A DNA stretch of 64,000 bases from Vespa crabro (GCF_910589235.1 NC_060958.1:7543919-7607918); one strand, 5' to 3'. Positions 46,757 through 58,854 are shown, numbered from the stretch's first letter. Numbers and translations are program-made. The notes: generated from the letters alone by a model not told the origin.

Positions 46757-47828
46757 CAGGAGAGAAAGGGAGAGGTAGGATGAATAGAAATTCATTCTGG
46801 TTTTTACGTACGGATCAGCATTAGGTTCATTTGGATCTATAATAACGTTGAATACTTTTCCTAGTCCTTGCTGTTCCAAAAGTAACGATAGAAAATAATA
46901 ATTAATAAAAATATGTTAAAGAGAAATATAAAAATACTTTGATTTGCGGCACCTTCGAATAACTTCGTTATTTCGTAATAATAATAATAATTTCGAGTTA
47001 CTTCGATGATACCACATTGAAAATAATATAATTAAAAAAGAAACCCTTTCCAATTCGTAGAGAACAGCAAAGACAATAGGCACCATCATCGCCGTGGTTG
47101 CAGCATTCGCGATCCACATAGATATAAAAGTGGTTACGGTACAAAGACCACCTAGAAGCTTCGTGTGGCTACAACCAACCATTTTCATGACTAGAAGAGC
47201 AATTCTCATATGTAAGTTACAATGTTCCGTTGCTAAAGCAAGGATCAAGCCACCCATGAAAACCATTATGGCATCGTTCATGTAGCAAGTCACAGTTTCA
47301 ATTGTACTCATTATTCCAAAGATTGGAAGGAGAGCGACCGGTATCATAGAAGTAATGGGTACCGGAATAGCCTCGGTCATCCAATATCCCGCCATTAACA
47401 GTATCACGAACGCGCATCTGGACTGCTTTTAAAAGGATAAAACAACCAATGTAAAAAGAAGTATTTTCAGTATCATCCGATTAAGTAAACAATGTTTTCT
47501 TCTTTTATTTATATGAAAGAATTATATAAGATTTTCAATGAGTTAAAAATCATACGTACTGGGCAATCGTAGATGTATACAATAATTGCAAGAAACATGA
47601 ACCAAATTAATGCGAAGATCATGCGCCAATAGAAGCGAAAGAAGTTATTGGTGTTTATCCAAAATTGTTTATTTGTATTACTAAGAAGAACGATTAGTTG
47701 AATAATATTAAATCTAAACTAAGACTTTATAGGGTTATATCAGAGAAATAGGCAAATAGTAACTTTTGTTCCTCGTTGGCTTCTTCCCCTGTCTCAAGAC
47801 TCTCTTCTTTAACATTTTTTCGAGCCAT
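45090..47828 (-). CDS. SLC13-family (Indy-like) transporter, copy C, with altered SNT motif
   Basis: Third SLC13-type membrane carrier in the window. Nine exons join in phase, in transcription order: 47764-47828, 47560-47680, 47045-47425, 46812-46870, 46309-46621, 46001-46143, 45838-45932, 45476-45759, 45090-45377 (582 aa). The third exon could start at 47425 or 47422 because two AG sites are three bases apart. The order of motifs matches copy B: CYMNDAIMVFMGGLILA, VMKMVGCSHTKLLGGL, GGTGTLVGTPTNLVFKGIYES, LRPKSKDA, TEVTSNVGTGNIVIP (SNV ~472-474), and CSYAFRFPVSTPPNAI. The first SNT motif is replaced by ANA (IANAATTAMMVP, ~168-170), and the signature has S for G after the PV. The frame is complete with no stop, so it is not a pseudogene by inspection. 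Altered or lost dicarboxylate transport is an inference. Confidence 0.93.
46682..46756. repeat. (GA)n microsatellite in SLC13 copy C intron
   Basis: About 75 bases of AG repeat in the 190-bp intron between exons 4 and 5 of copy C. Confidence 0.92.
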
Positions 47829-48465
47829 TAATTAAAGAATTTCTACGAGTTTCTCTGTACTTTGTTCTTTTTTTTTTTTATTTTATACGGAAACCAAGTT
47901 TTTCGTCATAAACTTGTCCATATAAATGATGCGATATATCGATTTGATACGTCCTTTTGGTGTTAAGTTTCATTCCAAAAGAAACGTTATATACATGACG
48001 TACAATAACATTTGAACTTAACTTTCTATATTCAATTGTTGATAATACATTAGAATTATTATATAGCGTTAGAAATATTATCAATAATAGAATATATTAA
48101 TATAGAGTATATAACTTTATTGATAACGATTTTATGAATACAATTTATTATTATCAATATATGAACTTAATTACGATCTTTGATAATCATTGATATATTT
48201 TTATTAATGTATCGAAGGAAATTATCAAACATTTTTATGTACCGAATCTGTACCTTAACTTATGACAACGTTACTCTGTCTATATATAAAGCGATTAGAG
48301 CGAATGAAGTTAACACATTTTTTTAATGGTATTAATTCGCCCAAATAATGAAAAATTTCTTTTTAAAATGTCTGTCGATGTGAAGTTTTAGAACGAGTCG
48401 ATAGCAAAATGTGGTTTGTCGTCGATTTGAGAGATACTAGTAAGGAAACAAGAGCAAAAAAAAAG

Positions 48466-48508
48466 GGAAAGAAAGGAAGGAAGGAAGGAAGGAAGGAAGG
48501 ACGGAAGG
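48466..48508. repeat. (AAGG)n tetranucleotide repeat
   Basis: About nine tandem AAGG units with a final GACGG variant. Confidence 0.9.
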
Positions 48509-48789
48509 GTGCAGAGAGGTGAAGGGAAGTTTAGTCTCACGCTGATTCACTGGAAGATTCTAAGCTGGCTGATTCAGAAAAAGAGACGAAGGAGGGTGGC
48601 TGGTGAGGTGGCGTGTTGCTAGACAGAGAGGGTGGGTTAAAGTCGGGAAAACAAAAAAAGAAGCGACGCACCCTCGGTAGACTCGGTGGCAGGGAAAATC
48701 CGTGGAGTACAATAAAAAAAAAAGAAGAGAAAAAAGAAAAAAGAAAAAAGAAAAAAGAAAAAAGAAAAAAGAAAATCGAAAAGAGAAAA

Positions 48790-48829
<40 letters not shown>

Positions 48830-49005
48830 AGAAAGAGACAGAAAAAAGAGAAAGCTCGTTGGGGGACGATAGGTCGGTTGAGTAGAGAGGCCGGAGTTTC
48901 GAGGACCGAAGGGGGTGAAGTAGAAAGGGATAGTCAAGAGAAAGAAAGAAAGAGAACGAGCGTGACGAAGATGGCTGAAAAAATAGATAGAAATGAATAT
49001 GTATG

Positions 49006-49229
49006 TACAGGGTGAACTGTGTAATATTACTAACTTTAGTTCTTTAAAAATATATAAAATTTTTTCTTCGTAAAAACAGATATTACATTAACTATCCTTT
49101 ATCTTATTCTATAATATCTCAAAAAAGAGAAAGCATTTAAAAATAAAGAGTCCAATTAAAAAAATTCCAATTAACGATGGATATTTTGAAATAAAATATT
49201 TTCAATTAGTGGATGTTACAAATTCCACA

Positions 49230-49275
<46 letters not shown>

Positions 49276-49393
49276 AGATATGCATATATATATATAAAAA
49301 CTAGAGAAAGAAACTTCCAAAGTCTACCAATACTGTAAATTTTCAACGCAAAGAAACTTTCAATTGTTAACGTTACATAGCTCTCACCCTGTA
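49006..49393. mobile_element. MITE-like element with TACAGGGTGA terminal inverted repeats
   Basis: The sequence TACAGGGTGA at 49006-49015 is matched by its exact reverse complement TCACCCTGTA at 49384-49393. Similarity continues inward as ...TGTAATATTA versus ...TATGTAACGT. The outer bases (GTATG before, TATAC after) are compatible with a TA target duplication. The 388-bp interior is AT-rich with no coding frame and carries a (TA)n tract at 49233-49270. This is the form of a non-autonomous DNA transposon. The superfamily is not certain; ACAGGGTG ends occur in several insect DNA-element families. Confidence 0.6.
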
Positions 49394-49475
49394 TATACTA
49401 GATATACATTTTACATGTACATATATATATATATGTACATAGAGACACGATAGTCCGGCTGTAGAGGATTGACTG

Positions 49476-49480
<5 letters not shown>

Positions 49481-49523
<43 letters not shown>

Positions 49524-49543
49524 CTCTCATCGGGGGGGGGGGG
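49481..49543. repeat. (CT)n tract followed by a G homopolymer
   Basis: Roughly 40 bases of CT repeat, a short ATTCTCTCATC linker, then about twelve consecutive G residues. Confidence 0.9.
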
Positions 49544-50056
49544 TGACGCTACGCGAAAGAGCGTGTTGCCGAAAGGCGAATGAAGGGGTAGGAGTGAAGG
49601 AGAGGGTAAGTATTGCGTTCGCACGTGCGAGTGTATAATTCTGTACACGTATATGTACGTATATCTATATACATGAATGCAAGTATGTGTATCTTGAGAG
49701 TCGAAGTATAGTGAAAGAGAAAGAGATAGGAAGGGGATAAGAGGGAGGAAAAGGGCGAGGGAATATAATGGTAGTAGTGGTGATGATGATGGTGGTAGTA
49801 ATAGAGTGGGTGGTGGTGGTGCTGATGGTGGTGGTAGTTAAAGAGCCGTTCTTCGAGGCCCCTCACGGCGCGCAGCTCTTCGTTCCTGGCTTTGCTCTGC
49901 ATTGCGCATTCACGAGACAGGCGCATCGTGCTGGTGGTAGCCGTAGTCGTCGCGTTCTCCTCGTCGTCGTCCTCGTCGATATTGCCGTTGGAACGATTCG
50001 GTTGATTTTTACAAAGCCGCCATACTGATCAAACGATTAATTTTCTATCCTTTTTT

Positions 50057-50090
<34 letters not shown>

Positions 50091-52408
50091 TTCTCTCTTT
50101 CACTTTCTATCTCTCTTTTTCTCTCTCTCTCGATACGATACGATACGATCGAGAGAAGAGATCGTACTACATCGTGCAAAAGAAGTTGAGGGGGTCATCA
50201 GCTACGGTATTTCTCAAACGGTAAGCAAAGAGTATATATACAATCATGAACGAACGGGTGTAAATACGATGAAATAGTTTAGTATGATTAATCGATTATA
50301 TTCTCTTCTTTTTTTTTTTTCCTTTTTTTTCTTGATTCATTTATCTATTTACTTATTTATTTTGTTTCGATCAAAATTATTGAAAGTTTTAATAAATCAT
50401 AAGTTAAATATATTGATTTGTATTTTGTATAATTAATTCGTCTTTATTTTTTCTTTTTTTCTTCTTCCTTTTTTTGTTCCCTTTTTCTTTTTCTTTTTTA
50501 ATCGTTTTCTTCGATCTTTTAATTTCGTCATTTTCTATAAGAAATCAATCGTTTCTTCCTTCTATCGATTAAACTTGACCGTACTGCATAAGTTTTACAT
50601 TTTTCAGTGAGATATGTATAAGGTATATGATATCGTTTAAATCTCGATGCGAGAGTAAAAATCCGGAGATTTTTTTTTTTATATATGTCCTAGTCGAATA
50701 TCTTTTGGAGAATCTTTTTAGAGTTTAACAAGCGAAATAATCTATTATAGAAGTTCAAGGTAACGCGAATATCGATTTATTTTGAATCACGCGCCGTTTG
50801 TTAAAATTTGATCAGTTCTTTTTTTTTTCAAGCACAATTGCTAAAACGAGAGTGGTCATGAAATTGATTACGATAACGTGGAAATTCGTTTACGTTCATA
50901 TCATTTTTATTATAGTGATTTTTCTTTTTATTATTTTTAATTAAACTTTCAAAAGAAAATATATTAAGTAAACGCAAGGCAATAAAAGAGAGAAGTTAAT
51001 AATTCATTCTCGGAATATCGCATGTGGTAACACATTAATAAAATAATATATTATTTACAAAGAAAAAGTACGATATAAAAATTAATTTTTTTTATTTCAC
51101 AACGAATAGTGCTGGAAAAAAAAGAAAAAAAAAGAAAAAAAGAAATGAAGAAAAAGAAAAAACCTGGTCGTTTGATCCGATCGATAACGTCTATTGAAAT
51201 AATTATAAAAGAGTAGAGTGACTGTAGATTAATTTCGTTAGAGAAATTACTCTCCTGTTATCTTTTACGAAGGGTCTTACTCGTCTCAAACTTGACTACT
51301 TAACACTTGTGAGTGCTCCAAGGGTCTGACAAAATTCGATCGTTACTACTAGCGGGCATCGCGCGCTTGTTATCTCGATGGTTTCGTATCTCTACGGCTT
51401 TAATGATATAAAATCATTATATAGAATTTATTTTATTTCAAATTGAACAATATATATATATATCTTAAAATCGATTATGGAAAAAAAAAGAAAAAAAAAA
51501 AGGAAGAAAAAATCTTTATTCGGATTTATAGCACAAGGTAAAACATAACTAAAAGGGAAATAAGAATAATTAATTATTCTTTGAAATTCTTATTGTTCGA
51601 ACGCTTATAGAAAGAATACCGATATATTTCCGTATATAAGTTTTAAAAAAACCTTCTACAAGGTACATAGTATATGTAGAAAACTTTGTATTATCGAACG
51701 ATCTAGCTATTGCTATTCCACTTTTTCTATGTCTTCCTACTTTATTATGTACAAAGGGGGAAAGAAGCACGTTGTTCGATTAAAAATTCACGGGATTGAA
51801 TTCTTCGAATTTTAATCATATCTACGTAGTTAAAAGGATATATATATATATATATATACATATACACATATACATACATATATGTATATATGTATACTAT
51901 ATAATAGAAGGGTGAACGACCGAAAAAAAAGGACTTTCTCCGTTCTGTGAGTTAAGGGTAAAGCGAGAGCTATTGAAAGTCCCTTAAAGAGTTCACGGTT
52001 AGTAGCACTGATCATTAACTTATCGTGGGTAGCTGCGAAAAGTCATTCGTGCGTTTGCTTTCCCCCCCCTTTTTTCCTTCTCATGGCTGTATTCATTGAA
52101 GCAACCGGGGGGAAGTAGACGTAGAAAAAAAATTAAAAAAAAAAAAAAAGAAAACAAAAGAAAAAAAAATGGGAAGGAAAAAAAGAAGTAAGAGAAGAAG
52201 AAGAGCTTGATATCATCCTATATTCTAGCGTGTAGAGTTATAAGCACGAAAGGGAAAAAGACATATTCGGTTAATACCCTGACTAACACCGATGCAACAT
52301 AGCTAACTGTGAAGTTCGATAGCGTAGAATGGTAGCGTGCGATCTCGTGAGCACAATGGAGGATGCAAGGTATGCTAGGTACAGACAATAAAGCGTAGCA
52401 AAAGAGAA

Positions 52409-52449
<41 letters not shown>

Positions 52450-52906
52450 AGGATAAGGGTAGATAGGGTAGATAGAGTAGGCAAGAGAGAAGAGAAAGAA
52501 GGAGAGCGAGAGCGAGAGAGAGAGAGAGGAAAAGCATATATACCTGGCCACGGTTACCAAGCTGTGTATTTCTGAGCGCGCATTGCTATGTGTATCGTTG
52601 TGTGCGACCGAGTAAATGTATATATGTGAATCTGTGTGTGTGTATATGTGTATATATGTGTGTGCACGTTGACTCGGAGGGCGACAGGCGCCATGATATC
52701 GATCCTACGCAATATCGTGCTCGGTCCCATGTTCCATGGACGAACCGACGCTCGACGTGTCTCGTGTTCCACTTGCTGTGCTATCCGGCAGACGCGATTT
52801 ATCGTTTTTACGTGTATGTGTACGGAGTTTATGTACCAAAGCTCAAACATCGTTTAGAGTAGGCTTAAGCGAACGAACTTTGGAACCATCGTGGACGTGT
52901 GTCCTC

Positions 52907-52955
<49 letters not shown>

Positions 52956-53196
52956 CGTGTATATCTATGATACGGCTTTATTAAAATGTTTTCTAGTAGA
53001 ACGATGTGTTATTTTCGATCATTTGATCTGATCCGATCAGATTAGATTAGATTAGATTAGATCAACTGGACCGATCATTCGATTACTTAGATAAAATATG
53101 TTTACCTTTGAACCATTTGGTAAATTTAAAAAGTTAACTTAAAATTTATTACACAGGCAATATCGATAAACTAGAAGTAAACATCGTCAAAGGATA

Positions 53197-55068
53197 ATGT
53201 GGGGTAGAGCTAGCATGGCAGCTGTGATTCTTTTCCTTGCCTGGTTGTGCATCTTCGTTCCTTGTCACGGTAAATCTCATAATGATGTCTTTATGATTTA
53301 TTGTCATCACAAAGATCATTTTTTCTTCTTCAGGAAGTAATACGGAACTTATTCCATCGGATACGGAAACATCTACGGATGCGGAATCAGAGATAATTTT
53401 AGAACGCGCTACTTCTTGGCTGTGGAGTCAGCGAGACAAGGATGCTGGATGGGGTAACGATACACACAGAGTGATTTTGGTCCTACGTTTGGGTAATCTA
53501 TCACGTAATGATAACGTGGCACCACCTGCACCGTTAGAGTTACAACTCAGTTCAAAAGAGATGGAATTGGAGATAGTTCTCTTACTTTGGAGGTAGACAT
53601 TGTAAAAGAGTTACCATGATCCTTTTTTCCATTTTTTTTTTTTTATGTCAGAAATATTCATATATCGTTCTGATGTCGTTTCTATTACGTTCCGATCTTC
53701 TTTAGACATAGAGAAGTTGGATTTTCTCCGGTTCGTTTGGCTCGTTATACTTTGGCCTTGAACGCTATGTGCATGGATCCAAGACAATTCCATGGACACG
53801 ATTTGATCGGAACTTTGCAACATCACGAGCCACCGACTGATTATGAATTCGCACTTACTACTTTAGCTGCGTGCAGTGCTCAAGCTCACGTACGTAAACG
53901 ACAAATACGTCGTTTATTGGACATTGCCAATGCTGCACAAGATCATAACGTTGGTTAGTTAATGAACATTGAATTTATGATTTCTAATGGAACATATTAA
54001 ATGAATATTTAAAAATTGACGATTATATATACTTGCTTTTAGATACCGTGGCAATGGTGATACTGGCACTGAGGTGTATCGTTCAAGATCATAGACACAG
54101 AAATTTGCATCATTTCGTTCGAAAACCTTCGATTGGTTTGGCTCAACAGCAAAGATTAGACGGTAGCTTCGGTGACCTTCACACGACAGCATTGGTCATG
54201 CAAGCTTTAGAAGAAGTCGAGAACGAACCTGGAGACAATTGGAACAGATCAGCAGCCTTAACATGGTTGATGAATCAACAACGTCCGGATGGTTCATTCA
54301 GTGGGGATATTCGTGCTACGGCCGAGGCTCTACTTGGCGTTTCACCACGTGGTCTTGCTAGTATTCGTGCTCTCGATTGTGGACAAGGTCTGACGGATAG
54401 TTCACCACCTAGACTTACTACGAGCAACAGTAAATTTTTCCTTTGCTATTTATTGAGTCAGTGTGACTTAATCTTAAAATTAACAAATGTCTTAATAATT
54501 AATTAAATTATAATATTGAAAATCTTGAAATATAAACATCATCTTTGACGAGCAACTAAGATATGTCCCGTTAAAACTATGAGTTGCAGATGTAGCGACC
54601 TTGGAGAATCATAGTGAGACGTTAGCAGCAACTACAACCGGAAGTAACAACACTAGTAATACGGATACCATTATCACCGGTACTTCGATACCGATCATGG
54701 TGAACGTTTCATATACACTTTGGGTCGGAAGTAACGTCAACGAAACGTACAATCTAACGGTTTCCGCGCCGAAAAATGAAACTTTCTATGGCGTAATGCT
54801 TTTAGCAGCGGAGATGTCACCACACTTTCAATTCGCCGCATCGGAATGGCCAAATGGACATTATGTCCACACATTGGCTGGTTATAAAGAAGAACCAATG
54901 TCTTATCATTATTGGTTACTCTATCGATTGCCAACACCACCGGATCCTTCCTCACCACCTGGAAATCAATTGGTTGCACCTGGAGGTGATACTTGATCGA
55001 TTTTATAGTTGGATCATTATTATATAATGGATATGGACAAATTGAAGCTACTCTTTTATTTATCATTT

Positions 55069-55103
<35 letters not shown>

Positions 55104-55206
55104 CCGATAGAACTTGTACTGATGGAATCATTTTTCTTTTTCAGGTGTCGATGATCTACAAGTCAGCGAAGGAGAACATTATCTCTTTTGGTATAAGAAG
55201 CTATGA
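53197..55206 (+). CDS. CG3556: Secreted CG3556-type protein of the cobalamin-binding/intrinsic-factor family
   Basis: The gene matches the insect protein known as uncharacterized protein CG3556, whose family combines an alpha-toroid fold seen in transcobalamin and intrinsic factor with a C-terminal DUF4430-type beta domain. Six exons join in phase: 53197-53269, 53334-53592, 53706-53953, 54043-54429, 54590-54985, 55145-55206 (474 aa). A signal peptide (AAVILFLAWLCIFVPCHG, cut near 25) is followed by ATSWLWSQRDKDAGWGNDTHRV, LARYTLALNAMCMDPRQFHG and DTVAMVILALRC. Toroid repeats read RLDGSFGDLHTTALVMQAL and RPDGSFSGDIRATAEALLG. Several N-glycosylation sites lie in a Thr/Asn-rich linker. The C-terminal domain ends in DLQVSEGEHYLFWYKKL. 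Whether it binds cobalamin is unknown. An in-frame TGA at 54994-54996 would end an alternative form if the last intron is retained. Confidence 0.85.
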
Positions 55207-55353
55207 ACTGTGCGCGAGAGACTGAGAATCAAGTAAGAAGGAACACAAGGAAAGATAGGAAGATCAAAGGAGAAATCAACAAAAATAGAGAATGTATGCG
55301 CGTGGAAGATATATAGTATGAATGTTCATGCATCTGTTTGTCTGTATGTATGT

Positions 55354-55357
<4 letters not shown>

Positions 55358-55415
<58 letters not shown>
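55358..55415. repeat. (GA)n microsatellite
   Basis: Nearly pure AG repeat of about 57 bases in the 3' UTR region of the CG3556-like gene. Confidence 0.93.
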
Positions 55416-55417
<2 letters not shown>

Positions 55418-55771
55418 CTGATATTTCGAATTACTAGAGCGAGAGCCGATAGTATTCACTGCCATTGCTAAACCGTAAAGCGTATTCACCTAAGCACGTA
55501 TTCGTGCGCAGCCGCTCGTAGTTTCAAGGAGAATCCGAAGAAGACGGTAAGAAAGGATTGGCAGTGATTTCTGAAACTCCGTTCTAGTGACTGGGGATGA
55601 TCGGGTCCGATAGAATCCAATGATTAAACGTTCCAGCATCACATCGGATCGTATACATATATCAAGGAGAAACTACGTGACTCGTTATTTAAGCTACGAA
55701 GAATACCGTTTTCTATGAAACTGCAATGCACAACCATATTGTATTATGATATATCGTATTAATTAATATTT

Positions 55772-55777
55772 AATAAA
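55772..55777 (+). terminator. Candidate poly(A) signal of CG3556-like gene
   Basis: AATAAA lies 566 bases after the stop codon. Another AATAAA at 56147-56152 could serve a longer 3' UTR. Confidence 0.4.
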
Positions 55778-55823
55778 TCCGATACCCATACGTGTAAAAA
55801 AAAAGAATCAAATTATAAATATT

Positions 55824-55858
<35 letters not shown>

Positions 55859-56185
55859 GTATATGTATATGTATATGTATACGCATATGTACATGTATAT
55901 ATATGTGTGTGTGTATATATATATATACGTATATTCATTAGCAAAGAAGAAAAAAGATGGCCTGTTTCCTGTTCTTGCAAAAGTATCATTAATTTAGTAA
56001 CACTCGTATTAAAAAGAGGAATTAATAAAAATACAAAAATAAGCTCTTCGATTGCTTATTGCTAACATGGGTTATTAAATTAATGAAAAATGAAGTTAAT
56101 CGTTTCATTCGCATACGCTGTATCATTTAATTTGTTGTTTGAAATCAATAAAGAATAGATTCACACGATAAAGAAATAGAGATAA

Positions 56186-56186
<1 letters not shown>

Positions 56187-56217
<31 letters not shown>

Positions 56218-56322
56218 GGAGGGAGAGAGAGAGAGAGAGAGAATAAGAGAGAACGAGAGAGAGAGAGAGAGAGAGAATAAGAGAGAACGAGAGAGAGAGA
56301 GAAAGAGAGAGAGAAAGAGATA
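56187..56322. repeat. Interrupted (GA)n block with internal duplication
   Basis: AG repeats broken by AATAAGAGAGAACGAG, which occurs twice, so part of the block seems to have duplicated as a unit. Confidence 0.88.
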
Positions 56323-56845
56323 GTACAAGAAAATGGCGTATTTGTTTCTAGCATAGATGTCTACGTAATCAGAGGTACGTTCCTACTGATAACAGAATAA
56401 CATATTTTTATCATAAATTAATATAATAATATATTCTAGATTAATTAATGTAATATTATATTCTAGATTAATGCATGCACATATTAGGTTGAGTATTATA
56501 ATAAAATGAAGATCTGTGAAATATCATCCGTTGTAGTTGCATTGCCGAGTAGTTTGGATTCAATCCTCCAGATAGCACCATTGTGCTGTTTATCAATTTT
56601 ACGTGCAGATTTTTATGTAATATATTTATTATATTATATACATACGTGTAAGTATACGATGTATGCGCGAGCGTGTGTGTAGGATAGGAAGGGAGGGAGG
56701 GTGGAGGGGGACGGAAACGAGTATACGTTTATATACATATATAAATTTTTATTTCAAATTATATAGATTGAACGTATAATATTAATATAAGTTGTAATTG
56801 ATTTCTCACGATTTAATTTGAATTTTTTATTCGAATTAGCTCGAA

Positions 56846-57770
56846 TTAATTATCAATGTTTTCTTCGTTTTCACGAAAACTCGTTAATAATTCATACGAT
56901 GGACAATAGAATATCAAAGAAGGATCCCCGTGATCGACTTGCATGTTTATTATTTCGACGAAACGGCGATTCGATAATTTTGTCATGGCTTTGAAAAAAG
57001 TCTGAGTGAATTTGTCTTGATGTTCTATGATTAACTTTTCCGACAACAATATTGGAGGTAAGTAGATGAAAAAACTTGAGTTAAAGTATTCCTCGAGTAG
57101 TATGGATATGAAGGATTCTGATTCTTATGAAAAATTATTTTTACATTCGTGTAATATAATATCCAGTTAAATATCAGCTTTATAATATTGTAATTTATAA
57201 AATATCAATATATTATGTACCTTCTTCTGCTTCATAAGTGATAGTCGTGTGTTTTATTGCAAAATGTACTTCGTGTTTTTCTTCTTCCTTGTGCGTCAGG
57301 ATGTCCGAGTTTTGCGTTTCTTCCGTGGACGATTCATCTTCTGAAAAAATTTACGCTTAGATACAATATACGTTGTTATTTATTTCCTCTGGTCTCTCTT
57401 GTCTCGTAAATATTACGCAATGGGTGATTATATCTACGAAGGTACGAACGAAAGAAACACGAAGCCAACGTGTTCATAGTAATACGATAATGTCACTCGT
57501 TATTTGTTTATTTTAGCATTCTGTATGTATGTACATTATATCGCGAGAGAGAGAGAGAGAGAGAGAGATAATATTTTCGTCGTCCTCGCTTATCGTTCTT
57601 GCCTTTAATATTACATCATTATAGCTGATAGAACCTTCTGACGATTTCAATGTGGAGTTCGCGACAATATCCGGACTCTCTGGCAATCCACCTTCAGCGA
57701 CAATCATAACGTCAGTTTTCGGTTCCGCAGGATTTTCATTCGTCGAATCGTACGTATTAGTAATGTCCAT
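56846..57770 (-). CDS. Small acidic protein, unrecognised
   Basis: I do not recognise this gene. Three exons fit on the minus strand in transcription order: about 57635-57770 (or longer), 57221-57340 and 56846-57123. With the 57635 donor they join in phase to 177 codons. The N-terminal half is acidic and Ser/Glu-rich (STEETQNSDILTHKEEEKHE). The C-terminal exon looks globular, with hydrophobic FISILLEEYFNSSFFIYLPPILLS, then KFTQTFFKAMTKLSNRRFVEI and YCPSYELLTSF. The second and third exons have clear acceptor and donor sites with matching phase, which supports a real gene. The first exon end is uncertain: the frame stays open further (SYNDVILKARTISEDDENII) before a (GA)n tract, so an alternative donor or another start is possible. 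Confidence 0.55.
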
Positions 57771-58206
57771 GATATTATCGAAATATTATCAGTTAGGTTA
57801 AGTTAAATTTATTTTTTTCATTCCATTTAGTTACGATTCTACAATAACTTTCATAATTAAACATCTATAAGTTCCATTAGAAAAAGAATTACATCAAAAT
57901 GGTGATATATGTATATGTATGTGTGTCTTTTTGTATGTGTAAATATCAAACTCATAATTTTAATATAAGAAGTTACAATTTTGTTATATACAAAGCAACG
58001 TGAAATTAACGTTTATAATCGAACGATGATAATCGAACGACGAAACAAATTCTTTTTTTTTCTTTTAATCATTATAATAAGAAAAAATATAAATTAGAAA
58101 AAGAAAATTTGGCCGTCTAACTCATACGATTTTACTCTTTCTTGTTTCGTTGAACGAAGGAAGTGAAAAAAAAAAGGAAGGAGGCTCGAGACGCGAGAAA
58201 ATATCT

Positions 58207-58253
<47 letters not shown>

Positions 58254-58363
58254 GGCAGACCGCATCGAGGGTGGCAGAAACTCGCGTGTTTCGCGAAAAA
58301 GAAAAGCGCGGAAGTTCGGCGCGTGTCTCGGCGTAACAGGTGGTTAAACTGCTGTAAAGCAGC

Positions 58364-58368
<5 letters not shown>

Positions 58369-58420
<52 letters not shown>
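58369..58420. repeat. (GA)n microsatellite
   Basis: Pure AG repeat of about 52 bases, one of at least ten such tracts in 58-60.3 kb. Confidence 0.93.
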
Positions 58421-58422
<2 letters not shown>

Positions 58423-58544
58423 AGGGGTGTAGTAGGGTAGGAAAGAGAGAGGGAGGCTGGCTTAGAGAGAAGGGGGAGGAGGGTTGAAAAGGGTCGGACT
58501 TCGCGAGCGAGTGAGACCTCGAAACGCGACTCTATATGTCTGCA

Positions 58545-58576
<32 letters not shown>

Positions 58577-58789
58577 TTTCTGCTTCTGTTTCTCTCTATC
58601 ACAACTTTCTTTCTTTACGTCGTATATATGCGTGTGCCCGTTTATGTACGAACGTTGTATATGTATGTATGTATCGTGCACGCTCGAATAAATTACTCGA
58701 ATCGTGCCGGCAAAGACACACGCTTAATTAATTGCCATAGTACAAACGTCTGACGCTCGGAGTCTTCGTTGAAAGCCAGATGCGCGTGC

Positions 58790-58790
58790 A

Positions 58791-58850
<60 letters not shown>
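58790..58850. repeat. (GA)n microsatellite
   Basis: AG repeat of about 60 bases with single AAAG interruptions. Confidence 0.93.

Positions 58851-58854
<4 letters not shown>

Larger units (their letters stand above)
47829..53196. other. Gene-poor, repeat-rich spacer upstream of SLC13 copy C and the CG3556-like gene
   Basis: About 5.4 kb without a supported coding exon. It contains an AAGG tetranucleotide run (48466-48508), an AAAAAG/GA purine block (48711-48845), a MITE-like element (49006-49393), (CT)n with an adjacent G homopolymer (49481-49543), a GTGGTA-type block (49767-49842), pyrimidine tracts (50050-50140), (GA)n (52402-52446) and (CT)n (52913-52951). The final kilobase presumably holds the promoter and 5' UTR of the CG3556-like gene. 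Open frames here are made of repeat translation and were not called. Confidence 0.55.
55207..56845. other. Convergent spacer with GA repeats
   Basis: 3' UTR of the CG3556-like gene plus repeats: (GA)n at 55358-55415, (TA)n/(TG)n at 55828-55925 and interrupted (GA)n at 56187-56322. A 14-bp motif TATTCTAGATTAAT is repeated directly near 56431-56470. No coding exon is seen. Confidence 0.6.

Noticed and set aside
53031..53062. Telomere-like repeat near the CG3556-like gene (ATTAGATTAG...)
   Set aside because: The unit is GATTA/ATTAG, not the insect TTAGG telomere unit, and there are only about four copies. It is a simple repeat.
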